This document shows positions 41,344 through 50,269 of a stretch of DNA of 64,000 bases, piece by piece. The position numbers and the translations under genes were made by a program. Under the pieces are notes generated by a model. That model ran no database searches and was not told the origin of the DNA. It was given only the letters and a program-made list of their open reading frames with translations. Source of the stretch: Bordetella genomosp. 13. Lineage in GTDB: Bacteria > Pseudomonadota > Gammaproteobacteria > Burkholderiales > Burkholderiaceae_B. The stretch is taken from NCBI RefSeq assembly GCF_002119665.1, contig NZ_CP021111.1, positions 186,001 to 250,000 of the forward strand, written 5' to 3'. Each line of letters begins with the position of its first letter. Position 1 is the stretch's first letter.

Positions 41344-43125
41344 ATGTCAGATACCCCGCGCCGGCTGCGCAGCCAGAAATGGTTCGATGACCCCTCGCAC
41401 GCCGACATGACCGCCATCTATGTCGAGCGTTATCTCAACTACGGCCTGACGCGCGCCGAACTGCAGTCGGGCCGGCCCATCATCGGCATCGCGCAGACCG
41501 GCAGCGACCTGGCGCCATGCAACCGTCATCATCTCGAGCTGGCTGTGCGGGTGAAGGAGGGCATACGCGACGCAGGCGGGATTCCCATGGAATTTCCCGT
41601 GCATCCCATCGCCGAGCAAGGCCGCCGCCCCACCGCCGCGCTGGACCGCAACCTGGCCTACCTGGGCCTGGTGGAGATCCTGCACGGTTATCCGCTGGAC
41701 GGCGTGGTGCTGACCACCGGCTGCGACAAGACCACGCCCGCATGCCTGATGGCGGCCGCCACCGTCGACCTGCCCGCCATCGTGCTGTCGGGCGGGCCCA
41801 TGCTGGATGGCTGGTACGAGGGCCAGCGCGTCGGGTCGGGCACGGTGATCTGGCATGCGCGCAACCTGATGGCGGCGGGCAAGCTGGACTACGAGGGCTT
41901 CATGGACCTGGCCACCGCGTCGTCGCCGTCGGTGGGCCACTGCAACACCATGGGCACGGCCTTGTCGATGAACTGCCTGGCCGAGGCGCTGGGCATGTCT
42001 CTGCCGGGCTGCGCCAGCATTCCCGCGCCGTACCGCGAGCGCGGCCAGATGGCCTACGCCACGGGCAAGCGCATCTGCGACATGGTGCGCGAAGACGTGC
42101 GGCCCTCGCACATCCTGACGCGGCAGGCGTTCGAGAACGCCATCGTCGCGGCCTCCGCGCTGGGCGCTTCCACCAACGCGCCGTGGCACCTGATCGCCAT
42201 TGCGCGGCACATGGGCGTCGAGCTCACGCTCGAGGACTGGCACCGCCTGGGCGAGAATGTGCCGCTGCTGGTGAACTGCGTGCCGGCCGGCGAGTACCTG
42301 GGCGAGAGTTTCCACCGCGCCGGCGGCGTGCCGGCCGTGCTGCACGAGCTGCAGGCCGCCGGGCGCCTGCACGAGGACTGCCTGACGGTCTCGGGACAGC
42401 GCATCGGCGAGATCGCGGCGGCTTCGCCCACCGGCGACCGCAAGGTGGTGTACAGCCACGACCAGCCCCTGATGCCGCGGGCCGGCTTCATGGTCCTGTC
42501 CGGCAATTTCTTCGACAGCGCCATCATGAAGATGTCGGTGGTCAGCGAAGAGTTCCGCCGCGCCTACCTGTGCAAGCCCGGCGACGAGAACGCCTTCGAG
42601 GCGCGCGCGGTGGTGTTCGACGGTCCCGAGGACTATCACGCCCGCATCGACGATCCTTCGCTCGAGATCGACGAGCATTGCATCCTGGTGATACGCGGCT
42701 GCGGGCCGGTGGGCTATCCGGGCAGCGCCGAGGTCGTGAACATGGCGCCCCCGGCCGCGCTGATCAAGCGCGGCGTCGATTCGCTGCCCTGTCTGGGCGA
42801 CGGGCGCCAGAGCGGCACGTCGGCCAGTCCGTCCATACTCAACATGTCGCCCGAGGCGGCGGTGGGCGGCGGGTTGTCGCTGCTGAAGACGGGCGACCGG
42901 CTGCGCGTGGACCTCGGGCGGCACACCGTGACCCTGCAGGTGGACGACGAGGAACTGAAGCGGCGCGGCGAGCAGATGCGCACGGTGCCGCCCGAGTCGC
43001 AGACGCCCTGGCAGGAGATCTATCGCAGCATGGTGGGCCAGCTGTCGACCGGCGCGTGCCTGGAGCCTGCCACGCTGTACCTGCGCGTGGTCGAGACGCG
43101 CGGCGATCCCAGGCATTCGCACTGA
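41344..43125 (+). CDS. IlvD/Edd-family sugar-acid dehydratase (arabonate/xylonate dehydratase type)
   Basis: The 593-residue Fe-S dehydratase has the opening RRLRSQKWFDDPSHADMTA typical of aldonate dehydratases, the cluster cysteine region TTGCDKTTPACLMA, GHCNTMGTALSMN, and GQIDLSLPGC-like GMSLPGCASIPAPYRERGQ. It is the last gene of the LacI-controlled TRAP operon, so it probably dehydrates an imported sugar acid (L-arabonate, D-xylonate or similar). ATG 41344 is preferred over GTG 41332 by comparison with family N-termini. Enzymes for later steps are not in the window. Confidence 0.88.
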   Translation: MSDTPRRLRSQKWFDDPSHADMTAIYVERYLNYGLTRAELQSGRPIIGIAQTGSDLAPCNRHHLELAVRVKEGIRDAGGIPMEFPVHPIAEQGRRPTAALDRNLAYLGLVEILHGYPLDGVVLTTGCDKTTPACLMAAATVDLPAIVLSGGPMLDGWYEGQRVGSGTVIWHARNLMAAGKLDYEGFMDLATASSPSVGHCNTMGTALSMNCLAEALGMSLPGCASIPAPYRERGQMAYATGKRICDMVREDVRPSHILTRQAFENAIVAASALGASTNAPWHLIAIARHMGVELTLEDWHRLGENVPLLVNCVPAGEYLGESFHRAGGVPAVLHELQAAGRLHEDCLTVSGQRIGEIAAASPTGDRKVVYSHDQPLMPRAGFMVLSGNFFDSAIMKMSVVSEEFRRAYLCKPGDENAFEARAVVFDGPEDYHARIDDPSLEIDEHCILVIRGCGPVGYPGSAEVVNMAPPAALIKRGVDSLPCLGDGRQSGTSASPSILNMSPEAAVGGGLSLLKTGDRLRVDLGRHTVTLQVDDEELKRRGEQMRTVPPESQTPWQEIYRSMVGQLSTGACLEPATLYLRVVETRGDPRHSH

Positions 43126-43133
43126 AGACCGAA

Positions 43134-43160
43134 GGCGCGCCGGCATGTCGGCGGCGCGCC
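43134..43160. other. Inverted repeat between convergent dehydratase and Nudix genes
   Basis: GGCGCGCC at 43134-43141 and again at 43153-43160 (the 8-mer is self-complementary), spacer 11 bases. It lies 8 bases beyond the dehydratase stop. It may end transcription from either side, though no T-tract is present. Confidence 0.35.
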
Positions 43161-43201
43161 TGGCAAGCGCAGGCGGGCAACGCCGGCCTGCCGCGCGGCG
43201 T

Positions 43202-44044
43202 TCAGCGGATGCGGCCGCGCGCGCGCTGCTGGATGATGTCCTCGACCACGACCAGCGCGGCCTCGAGCGTGAACTCCTCGGCCTCCACGCAACGAAGCAC
43301 GTCCTCCACCGGCAGGGCGACGATCTCCATCACTTCGCCGTCGCGGTTGGCCGGCCGCACGCCTTCGTCCAGCACACAGGTGCTGACCAGCAGGTCTTCC
43401 ACCTGATAGCCCTCGGGCAGGCGGCGGTGCATGCGCAGAATGGTGCGCAGCGGCTCGCGGGCGTGCAGATGATGCGGATCCAGGCCGGCTTCTTCCGCGC
43501 ATTCGCGCTCGAGCGCCAGATCGAGGTCTTCGTTGCTGCCGGCCAGCCCGCCCACCAGCGTGTCCCACATGCCGGGATCCGTCGACTTGCTGAGCGACCG
43601 GCGCGCGATCCACAAACGCCCATCGGGCGTCCAGGCATTGAGATGCACGGCCTTTGTGGCCAGTCCCAGCGGCCGCACGGCGGCGCGCTCGATGGCGCCC
43701 AGTCGCACGTCCCCCGCCATCACGTCGAGCAGTTCGTCGCGCCAGCCGCGCAGGCAATTGGCATCGCGCAGGATTTGCGCAACGTCGGCCAGAACGGCGT
43801 CCAGCCGCGGCCCGGGCTGCAGGCCGGGAGCCAGGCGCACGGCGTCGGGTTCGATCTCGGCAAGCCCCGTGCCTCGCAGGGCGTCGCATGCGGCGTGCGT
43901 CATCCATCCGCAACAATGGCCGGCCAGATACAGCGGGCGCGCCAATTGCGGGGGAAGCTCGTGGGCGCGCGCGCCCAGGCGGTCATACAGTTGAGCCAGG
44001 CGCGAGGCCTGTTCGGTCGGGTCCGTGACGGCGATGGTCTGCAT
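43202..44044 (-). CDS. Nudix hydrolase with N-terminal DUF4743 domain
   Basis: The 280-residue protein has an N-terminal region of about 115 residues (DUF4743 type, found with Nudix in thiamine-pyrophosphokinase-like relatives) and a C-terminal Nudix domain. The Nudix box is complete: G-x5-E-x7-RECAEEAGL, in GGLAGSNEDLDLALERECAEE split at residue about 168. The substrate may be an oxidised thiamine diphosphate or another nucleoside diphosphate derivative; that is family-level inference. It is convergent with the dehydratase. Confidence 0.85.
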   Translation of the reverse strand: MQTIAVTDPTEQASRLAQLYDRLGARAHELPPQLARPLYLAGHCCGWMTHAACDALRGTGLAEIEPDAVRLAPGLQPGPRLDAVLADVAQILRDANCLRGWRDELLDVMAGDVRLGAIERAAVRPLGLATKAVHLNAWTPDGRLWIARRSLSKSTDPGMWDTLVGGLAGSNEDLDLALERECAEEAGLDPHHLHAREPLRTILRMHRRLPEGYQVEDLLVSTCVLDEGVRPANRDGEVMEIVALPVEDVLRCVEAEEFTLEAALVVVEDIIQQRARGRIR

Positions 44045-44131
44045 GCCGCGGATTTTAGTTCAGGCATCTGCCCGGGCCAGCCGGAAAGTGTGGCAATCCC
44101 GCCCCTGCGGCCCAGGCACGGAGGTGTCCGC

Positions 44132-44137
44132 TATAAT
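44132..44137 (+). promoter_or_regulatory. Candidate -10 box for the cytochrome oxidase operon
   Basis: A perfect TATAAT at 44132-44137 lies 157 bases upstream of the coxB start. No matching -35 TTGACA is visible 16-18 bases upstream. Transcription from here would give a leader of about 150 bases, containing the structured element at 44156-44200. Confidence 0.45.
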
Positions 44138-44155
44138 TCCGCGGTTTCTTTATGA

Positions 44156-44200
44156 ACTCGCATGGGTGTAATGGGGTAGTCTATCCCTTTGCGAGTACCC
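44156..44200 (+). other. Structured mRNA leader (possible pseudoknot) before coxB
   Basis: ACTCGCA (44156-44162) pairs perfectly with TGCGAGT (44190-44196). Inside it, GGGGTA (44173-44178) pairs with TATCCC (44182-44187) around GTC. GGGT in the loop (44164-44167) can pair with ACCC directly 3' of the outer stem (44197-44200), which would make a pseudoknot. It lies 95 bases before the coxB ATG. Pairing was read by eye; covariation is needed to show that it is a real RNA element. Confidence 0.45.
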
Positions 44201-44294
44201 GACGTCTAATAACATGCGCAGTCAACAGGTCCGGCAGTCGCCACGCGGCTGAAGAGGAGATTCCGGAATCTGTGCGCCGTATCTCGAGGTAAGC

Positions 44295-45455
44295 ATGAAG
44301 AAGTGGAGAGGGAGGTTACTGGGCGCCTGTGCGATGCTGATCGGCACTGCGGCAAGCGCCCAGGTGCAGGACATGCCTGGCGGTCCCAAGGTCAATCAGC
44401 TGAATCTGCACGAAGGCGTCACGCAGATGGCTCGAGACGTGATGTGGCTGCACTGGATGATGCTCACGATCTGTATCGTGATCTTCATCGGCGTCTTCGG
44501 CGTCATGTTCTATTCCATCTGGGCCCATCGCAAGTCGCGCGGGCACCAGCCGGCCACCTTCCACGAGCACCTCGGCGTCGAAGTGGCCTGGACGGTCATC
44601 CCCTTCGTCATCGTCATTGCCATGGCCCTGCCCGCCACGCGCGCGGTGGTCGCCATGAAAGACACCTCGGGCGCCGACCTTACCGTCAAGGTCACCGGCT
44701 ACCAATGGAAGTGGGGCTACGAATACCTCGACGGCGAGGCGGCGGGAGTCAAGTTCCTCTCCACCCTGTCCACGCCGCGCGCGCAGATCGAGGGCCGCGA
44801 GCCCAAGGGCCAGTTCTACCTGATGGAAGTCGACAACCATCTGGTCGTGCCGGTCGACAAGAAAGTCCGCATCGTGCTCACCGCCGCCGACGTCATCCAC
44901 TCCTGGATGGTGCCCGACTTCGGCGTCAAGCAGGACGCCATTCCCGGCTTCCTGCGCGACACCTGGTTCCGCGCCGAGAAGCCCGGCATCTATCGCGGGC
45001 AGTGCGCCGAACTGTGCGGCAAGGACCACGCCTTCATGCCCATCGTGGTTGAGGTCAAGTCCCAGGCCGACTACGATGGCTGGGTCGCCGAGCAGAAGAA
45101 GAAGCTCGCCGCCAACGCCGACGATCCCAACAAAGAGTGGACGCAGGCCGAACTGATGGCCCGCGGCGAAAAGGTCTACGCGGGCAACTGCGTGGCCTGC
45201 CACCAGGCCAACGGCAAGGGCGTGCCCGGCTCCTTCCCGGCGCTGGATGCCGACCCCACCGTGCTGGGGCCCAAGGCCAAGCAGATCGAGACCGTGCTCA
45301 AGGGCCGTCCCGGCACCGCGATGGCGGCCTTCGGCCCGCAGCTGAACGACGTCGAGATCGCATCGGTCATCACCTACACGCGCCACGCATGGAGCAACGC
45401 GGGCAAGGGGCAGGATCCGGTGGTTTCGCCCAAGGACGTCGCGGCGGCGCGCTGA
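44295..45455 (+). CDS. ctaC: Cytochrome c oxidase subunit II with fused cytochrome c domain
   Basis: Subunit II accepts electrons from cytochrome c and passes them to subunit I. The 386-residue protein has a signal peptide, two membrane helices (about 46-68 and 91-111), the CuA domain with [17 protein letters not shown] (Cys, Glu, Cys, His ligands), and a C-terminal class I cytochrome c domain with CVACHQANG and a later Met ligand near GTAMAAFG. This makes it a caa3-type oxidase. The GAGGT ribosome site precedes ATG 44295 after a long leader. It is the first gene of the oxidase group. Confidence 0.96.
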   Translation: MKKWRGRLLGACAMLIGTAASAQVQDMPGGPKVNQLNLHEGVTQMARDVMWLHWMMLTICIVIFIGVFGVMFYSIWAHRKSRGHQPATFHEHLGVEVAWTVIPFVIVIAMALPATRAVVAMKDTSGADLTVKVTGYQWKWGYEYLDGEAAGVKFLSTLSTPRAQIEGREPKGQFYLMEVDNHLVVPVDKKVRIVLTAADVIHSWMVPDFGVKQDAIPGFLRDTWFRAEKPGIYRGQCAELCGKDHAFMPIVVEVKSQADYDGWVAEQKKKLAANADDPNKEWTQAELMARGEKVYAGNCVACHQANGKGVPGSFPALDADPTVLGPKAKQIETVLKGRPGTAMAAFGPQLNDVEIASVITYTRHAWSNAGKGQDPVVSPKDVAAAR

Positions 45456-45555
45456 GCGCCCCGGCTTTCCTGGCAATACAACACCGTTTCCCGAGACAGA
45501 GACATTCCGCCGGCCTTCTGGACCGAGGCCGGCGAAACGCAGGAAGGAGTCCACC

Positions 45556-47166
45556 ATGAGCAGCGTCTCCGCAGACCACGCGTTGCCCGGCCATCACGGC
45601 CACGGTCACGACGAGCACCATCACGGCGTCCCCACCGGCTGGCGTCGCTGGCTGTTCGCGACCAACCACAAAGACATCGGGACGATGTACCTCATTTTCT
45701 CGTTCGTCATGCTGCTCGAGGGCGGCACCCTCGCGCTGCTGCTGCGCACCGAGCTCTTCGAGCCGGGCCTGCAGTTCTTCCGCCCCGAGCTGTTCAACCA
45801 GTTCACCACGATGCACGGCCTCATCATGGTGTTCGGCGCCATCATGCCGGCCTTCGTGGGCTTCGCCAACTGGATGATCCCGCTGCAGATCGGCGCGTCC
45901 GACATGGCGTTCGCGCGCATGAACAACTTCAGCTTCTGGCTGCTGCCCGTGGCGGGCCTTCTGCTGACCGTCTCGTTCTTCGTGCCGGGCGGCGCCACTG
46001 CCGCCGGCTGGACCCTGTACGCGCCCCTGTCGGCGCAGATGGGGCCCGGCATGGATCTCGCCATTTTCGCGGTCCACATCATGGGCGCCTCGTCCATCAT
46101 GGGCGCCATCAACATCATCGTCACCATCCTCAACATGCGCGCGCCCGGCATGACGCTGATGAAGATGCCGCTGTTCTGCTGGACCTGGCTCATCACCGCC
46201 TTCCTGCTGATCGCCGTGATGCCGGTGCTGGCCGCCGCGGTCACCATGGTGCTGACCGACCGCCACTTCGGCACCGGCTTCTTCAACGCGGCCGCCGGCG
46301 GCGACCCGGTGCTGTACCAGCACGTGTTCTGGTTCTTCGGGCACCCCGAGGTCTACATCATGATCCTGCCGGCGTTCGGCATCGTGTCGGCGATCGTGCC
46401 CGCCTTCTCGCGCAAGAAGCTGTTCGGCTACGCGTCCATGGTGTATGCCACCGCGGCCATCGCCGTGCTGTCGTTCATCGTGTGGGCGCACCATATGTTC
46501 ACCACCGGCATGCCGGTGACGGCGCAGCTGTACTTCATGTACGCCACCATGCTGATCTCCATTCCCACGGGCGTGAAGATCTTCAACTGGGTGGCCACCA
46601 TGTGGCGCGGCTCCATGACCTTCGAAACCCCCATGCTGTTCGCGATCGGCTTCATCTTCGTGTTCACCATGGGCGGCTTCACGGGCCTGATCCTGTCGGT
46701 GGCGCCCATCGACATCCAGGTCCACGACACGTATTACGTGGTCGCGCACTTCCACTACGTGCTGGTGGCGGGCTCGCTGTTCGCGCTGTTCGCCGGCGCC
46801 TACTACTGGCTGCCCAAGTGGACGGGCGTGATGTACAACGAGAAGCTCGGCAAGATCCACTTCTGGTCGTCGATGCTGTCGTTCAACCTCACGTTCTTCC
46901 CGATGCACTTCCTGGGCCTGGCCGGCATGCCGCGCCGCTATGCCGACTACGCCGCCCAGTTCACCACCTTCCACCAGATCGCCACCATCGGAGCCTTCTG
47001 GTTCGGCCTGTCGCAGCTCATCCTGCTGTACGTCGCGGTCCGCAGCTTCGCCGGCAAGGGCGAGCCCGCCGCGGCCAAGCCGTGGGAAGGCGCCGAAGGG
47101 CTGGAATGGACCGTGCCGTCGCCGGCGCCGTTCCACACTTTCGAGACGCCGCCCGAGGTCAAGTAA
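45556..47166 (+). CDS. ctaD: Cytochrome c oxidase subunit I
   Basis: This is the heme-copper core that reduces O2 to water and pumps protons. The 536-residue protein has about 12 helices, the CuB/crosslink motif [17 protein letters not shown], the CuB histidine pair in [10 protein letters not shown], and the heme a/a3 histidines in [15 protein letters not shown]. The N-terminal histidine-rich stretch ([13 protein letters not shown]) may bind metal or be neutral. AGGAAGGAG precedes ATG 45556. Length is normal. Confidence 0.97.
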   Translation: MSSVSADHALPGHHGHGHDEHHHGVPTGWRRWLFATNHKDIGTMYLIFSFVMLLEGGTLALLLRTELFEPGLQFFRPELFNQFTTMHGLIMVFGAIMPAFVGFANWMIPLQIGASDMAFARMNNFSFWLLPVAGLLLTVSFFVPGGATAAGWTLYAPLSAQMGPGMDLAIFAVHIMGASSIMGAINIIVTILNMRAPGMTLMKMPLFCWTWLITAFLLIAVMPVLAAAVTMVLTDRHFGTGFFNAAAGGDPVLYQHVFWFFGHPEVYIMILPAFGIVSAIVPAFSRKKLFGYASMVYATAAIAVLSFIVWAHHMFTTGMPVTAQLYFMYATMLISIPTGVKIFNWVATMWRGSMTFETPMLFAIGFIFVFTMGGFTGLILSVAPIDIQVHDTYYVVAHFHYVLVAGSLFALFAGAYYWLPKWTGVMYNEKLGKIHFWSSMLSFNLTFFPMHFLGLAGMPRRYADYAAQFTTFHQIATIGAFWFGLSQLILLYVAVRSFAGKGEPAAAKPWEGAEGLEWTVPSPAPFHTFETPPEVK

Positions 47167-47194
47167 GCGCCAACGGCAGATACGGACACCCGCC

Positions 47195-47320
47195 ATGACG
47201 ACGCCCGAGCAACAACGCCGCAACCGCAAGACCGGCATCATCCTGCTGGTCTTCGTGGCGGCGGTGTTTGCCTGGACCGTCTTCCGCGGCGCCGTCCTGC
47301 TGGCTGGCAAGCTGGGATAG
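47195..47320 (+). CDS. Cytochrome oxidase small assembly protein (41 residues)
   Basis: The short single-pass protein (MTTPEQQRRNRKTGIILL...) has one helix (about 13-33), and a positively charged N-terminus. A protein of this size and shape directly after ctaD is a known feature of Burkholderiales oxidase operons, annotated as a small assembly protein. The start is 28 bases after the ctaD stop. In many relatives ctaG/cox11 follows; here the next gene starts 3 bases later and is DUF2970. Confidence 0.7.
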   Translation: MTTPEQQRRNRKTGIILLVFVAAVFAWTVFRGAVLLAGKLG

Positions 47321-47323
47321 GCC

Positions 47324-47551
47324 ATGGCGGAACCGTCGCGGCCCTCGCAGCCCGCACCGCGCAAGGCGGGCTTCTTCCAGACGCTCAAGGCCGTGTTGTG
47401 GGCATTTCTCGGCGTGCGCCGGGGGGCGGGCTACCAGGAAGATGCGGCGCGCCTGAACCCGGTCTACGTCATCGTGGCGGGCGTGCTGGCGGCGGCGGTG
47501 TTCGTGATCGTGCTGGTCACGATCGTGCGGTGGGTCGTGGCAGGTTCCTGA
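47324..47551 (+). CDS. DUF2970 single-pass membrane protein
   Basis: The 75-residue protein has GFFQTLKAVLWAFLGVRRG followed by a membrane helix (about 43-66). DUF2970 proteins of this form occur in oxidase operons of betaproteobacteria; they are assumed to help assembly, but the function is unknown. It is packed between the small assembly protein and ctaE. Confidence 0.75.
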   Translation: MAEPSRPSQPAPRKAGFFQTLKAVLWAFLGVRRGAGYQEDAARLNPVYVIVAGVLAAAVFVIVLVTIVRWVVAGS

Positions 47552-47609
47552 GGCCGGTTTTCATAGATCATCCGACAAATCAGAATTCGCAAGTACCAGG
47601 GAGAAGACC

Positions 47610-48485
47610 ATGAGTGCAAGCCACTCGGTTCAGGGTAAAGAGGCGCCGTACTACTACGTGCCGGCCGATTCCAAGCACCCGGTGCGCACCGCGGTGGCGC
47701 TGCTGTTCATGGGCGGCGGCGCGGCGGCCTGGGTCAACGGCGTGGGCTGGGGCAAGTGGTCGGTCCTGGTGGGCCTGATCGGCCTGGTGATCGTGCTCTA
47801 TCAATGGTTCGGCGACGCCATCCGCGAATCCGAAAGCGGCATGAACAGCAAGCGGATCGACGTGTCGTACCGCTGGGCCATGAGCTGGTTCATCTTTTCC
47901 GAAGTCATGTTCTTCGCCGGCTTCTTCGGTGCGCTGTGGTACACCCGGACCGTCACCACGCCGTGGCTGGGCGACCTGGATCACCGGCTGCTGCTGTGGC
48001 CCGACTTCCAGGCCGTGTGGCCCAACTTCGGGCCGGCCGGCGTCGTCGAGCACTTCCAGACCGTCGGCCCGTTCTGGCTGCCCACCATCAACACGGCGCT
48101 GCTGCTGTCGTCGGGCGTCACGCTTACCATCGCTCACCACGCCCTGCGCGAGGACCATCGCCGCAAGGCGATGATCTGGCTGGCCGCCACCATCGTCCTG
48201 GGCTTCATCTTCGTGGGCTGCCAGGCCGCCGAATACATCCACGCCTATACCGAACTGAACCTGCGCTTCGACTCAGGCGCCTACGGCTCGCTGTTCTACA
48301 TGCTGACGGGCTTCCACGGTTTTCACGTCATCATGGGCGCCACCATGCTGACGGTGATCCTGTTCCGTCTGATGCGCGGCCACTTCACCGCCAACCATCA
48401 CTTCGGTTTCGAAGGCGCCGCGTGGTACTGGCACTTCGTCGACGTGGTGTGGCTGGGCCTGTACCTGTTCGTGTACTGGCTGTAG
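47610..48485 (+). CDS. ctaE: Cytochrome c oxidase subunit III
   Basis: Subunit III stabilises subunit I and helps oxygen delivery. The 291-residue protein has seven helices with RWAMSWFIFSEVMFFAGFFGALWYTR at the start (split for reading), the FHVIMGATMLTVILFRL segment, and the C-terminal HFGFEGAAWYWHFVDVVWL. GGGAGAAG precedes ATG 47610. The 3' end faces a strong bidirectional hairpin. Confidence 0.96.
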   Translation: MSASHSVQGKEAPYYYVPADSKHPVRTAVALLFMGGGAAAWVNGVGWGKWSVLVGLIGLVIVLYQWFGDAIRESESGMNSKRIDVSYRWAMSWFIFSEVMFFAGFFGALWYTRTVTTPWLGDLDHRLLLWPDFQAVWPNFGPAGVVEHFQTVGPFWLPTINTALLLSSGVTLTIAHHALREDHRRKAMIWLAATIVLGFIFVGCQAAEYIHAYTELNLRFDSGAYGSLFYMLTGFHGFHVIMGATMLTVILFRLMRGHFTANHHFGFEGAAWYWHFVDVVWLGLYLFVYWL

Positions 48486-48530
48486 CGCGGAGGGCGGCTG
48501 CGCCGCGGGGCACGTCCTTGCGCCATGCGA

Positions 48531-48554
48531 CAATGCCCCCGTCCGGGGGCATTG
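48531..48554. terminator. Strong hairpin between convergent ctaE and twin-TM gene
   Basis: CAATGCCCCC (48531-48540) pairs perfectly with GGGGGCATTG (48545-48554), loop GTCC. It sits 45 bases beyond ctaE and 47 bases beyond the opposite gene's stop. The following bases are CCTTGT rather than a T-tract, so efficiency as an intrinsic terminator is uncertain, but its position fits shared termination. Confidence 0.6.
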
Positions 48555-48601
48555 CCTTGTGTGGGTCGGCAGCGCGGGCGCGGAACTTCGGCCCGCCCGC
48601 C

Positions 48602-48802
48602 TCATCTGAACCCGGTGCTTTCTATCCAGCCCATGTGATGGGCAAACAACACGAACAGGAACAGGGCGACCGACAGCCCGATGCGCACGGTCAAGGCATT
48701 GACCGTCCTGTTCGTGCCGCCCTTGTCCTTCATCAGGTACACCAGGGCCGAGCCCAGGCTTGCCAATATGCCGATGAAGGCCAGCACGACGATGATGCGC
48801 AT
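48602..48802 (-). CDS. Small twin-transmembrane protein (DUF2909 type)
   Basis: The 66-residue protein has two hydrophobic helices (about 3-23 and 41-60) joined by a charged loop (KDKGGTNRTVNALTVRIG). Two-helix proteins of this kind are commonly encoded between ctaE and the SURF1 gene in Burkholderiales and usually on the opposite strand, as here. Function unknown. GGAGGAG lies just upstream of ATG 48802, supporting the start. Confidence 0.75.
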   Translation of the reverse strand: MRIIVVLAFIGILASLGSALVYLMKDKGGTNRTVNALTVRIGLSVALFLFVLFAHHMGWIESTGFR

Positions 48803-48842
48803 TTTTAGTCTCCTCCTCCGTTGAACGGAAATTATTGCAGAC

Positions 48843-49622
48843 ATGGCGCGACCGCATTCTCTCCGGCTGACCGTGGCGGCCCTGGTGCTGCTGGGCGTCG
48901 CCGTGGCGATACTGGCCTCGCTGGGACGCTGGCAACTGCACCGCGCCGACGAGCGCCGCGCCACGCTGGCGGCGATCGAGGCCGGCCGGGCCCGCGCGCC
49001 GGTGCGGCTGGCCGGTGACACGCCCGTCGGAGAACTGGCTGCGTGGCGTCCGGCGCAGGCCCGGGGCACCTGGCTGCCTGGACTGAACGTGCTGCTGGAA
49101 AACCGCAACCAGGGCGGGCGTCCCGGCTACTGGCTGGCCACGCCGCTGCTGCTCGAGCCGGCCTCGCGCCGCGCGGTGCTGGTGCTGCGCGGCTGGCTGC
49201 CGCGCCCCTTGGATGGCAGTCCGCCCGTGTTGCCCGCGACCCCCGCCGGCGTGCAGCAGGTCGCCGGCGAACTGGCGACCCGCGTGCCGCGTCTGTTCGA
49301 ACTGTGGTCGTTCGGCCAGCCGCGCGCCGCCTTGCCCGCCGCGCTGCCGGCGGACGGCCTCACGCCCGCGGTGCAGAATCTCGACCTGGACGCCTATGCG
49401 CAAGCCACGGGCCTGGCGCTGCTGCCGGCCGTGCTGATGCAGACCCGGGGCGACGACGCGTTGGTGCGCGACTGGCCGCAACCTTCCACCGACTACGACA
49501 AGAACCTGGGCTACGCCATGCAGTGGTTTTCGTTCGCGGCCATCGCGGCGATCGCGTGGCTGGTGGTGGCCGTGCGCGCCTGGCGGCGCGCGGGGCGGCC
49601 CGCGCGGCGCTCCCAATCCTGA
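48843..49622 (+). CDS. SURF1-family cytochrome oxidase assembly protein
   Basis: SURF1/Shy1 proteins help insert heme into oxidase subunit I. The 259-residue protein has an N-terminal helix (about 8-27) beginning LGRWQLHRADERRA, and a C-terminal helix (about 227-247), with an extracytoplasmic domain between, ending with NLGYAMQWFSFAAIA, the conserved final segment. It diverges from the twin-TM gene over 40 bases and is followed 16 bases later by an SCO-like protein. Confidence 0.9.
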   Translation: MARPHSLRLTVAALVLLGVAVAILASLGRWQLHRADERRATLAAIEAGRARAPVRLAGDTPVGELAAWRPAQARGTWLPGLNVLLENRNQGGRPGYWLATPLLLEPASRRAVLVLRGWLPRPLDGSPPVLPATPAGVQQVAGELATRVPRLFELWSFGQPRAALPAALPADGLTPAVQNLDLDAYAQATGLALLPAVLMQTRGDDALVRDWPQPSTDYDKNLGYAMQWFSFAAIAAIAWLVVAVRAWRRAGRPARRSQS

Positions 49623-49638
49623 AACCGGGTCTTCAACG

Positions 49639-50265
49639 ATGACGACAAGTTCTCAATCTCCCCGTCCCGCCGGCAAGCGGTCGCTGTTGCCGCTCGTGCT
49701 CGTGTTCCTGTGCGCGCTGGCGCCCATCGTCGCGGCCTTCGTCGTGTACTACAACCCGCAGTGGTGGCCGCAGGACTCTAGCAATTACGGCGCGCTGCTC
49801 GAGCCGCAACGGCCCGCGCCGCCGCCGGCCGAACTGACGCTGACCACGCTGGACGGCCAGCCCTTCGACCTGCGCAGCCTGCGCGGCAAATGGGTGCTGA
49901 TGAGCGTGGACCAGGCCCAGTGTCCCGAGTCGTGCGCGCGCAAGCTTTTCGTGGCGCGCAACAGCCACGCCAGCCAGGGCAGGAACGTCGACCGCGTCGC
50001 GCGCGTGTGGTTCATCACCGACGACGCTCCGGTTCCGGACAAGGTGCTCGAAGCCTACAAGGGCACGGTGATGGTGCGCGGCCAGCCCGAGCAGTTGCGC
50101 CGCTTTCTGCTGGGCAACCAGGCGGCCGACGCAGATGCCTTGCGGGCGCCGATCTGGATGATGGACCCGTTGGGCAACCTGATGATGCAGTTCCCGGCCG
50201 ATGCCGATGGCGTCCAGGTTCGCAAGGACTTGAGCAAGCTTCTGTACAACTCGCGCATCGGCTGA
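49639..50265 (+). CDS. Membrane-anchored thioredoxin-like protein, SCO/SenC-related, with CPESC motif
   Basis: The 208-residue protein has one N-terminal helix (about 15-36) and a thioredoxin-like domain: LRSLRGKWVLMSVDQAQCPESCARKLFV, split here; CPESC occupies the place of the SCO copper site CxxxC. The partner histidine of SCO proteins is not evident. It is often annotated vaguely as an oxidase-associated protein. It may be a thiol reductant for CuA assembly. Its stop is 4 bases before ctaA. Confidence 0.8.
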   Translation: MTTSSQSPRPAGKRSLLPLVLVFLCALAPIVAAFVVYYNPQWWPQDSSNYGALLEPQRPAPPPAELTLTTLDGQPFDLRSLRGKWVLMSVDQAQCPESCARKLFVARNSHASQGRNVDRVARVWFITDDAPVPDKVLEAYKGTVMVRGQPEQLRRFLLGNQAADADALRAPIWMMDPLGNLMMQFPADADGVQVRKDLSKLLYNSRIG

Positions 50266-50269
50266 ATAG

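Noticed and set aside
44151..44210. tRNA-like appearance of the ctaC leader (GGGGTAG resembling a D-arm)
   Set aside because: No acceptor stem, anticodon arm or T-arm can be assembled around it; a leader hairpin explains the pairing better.
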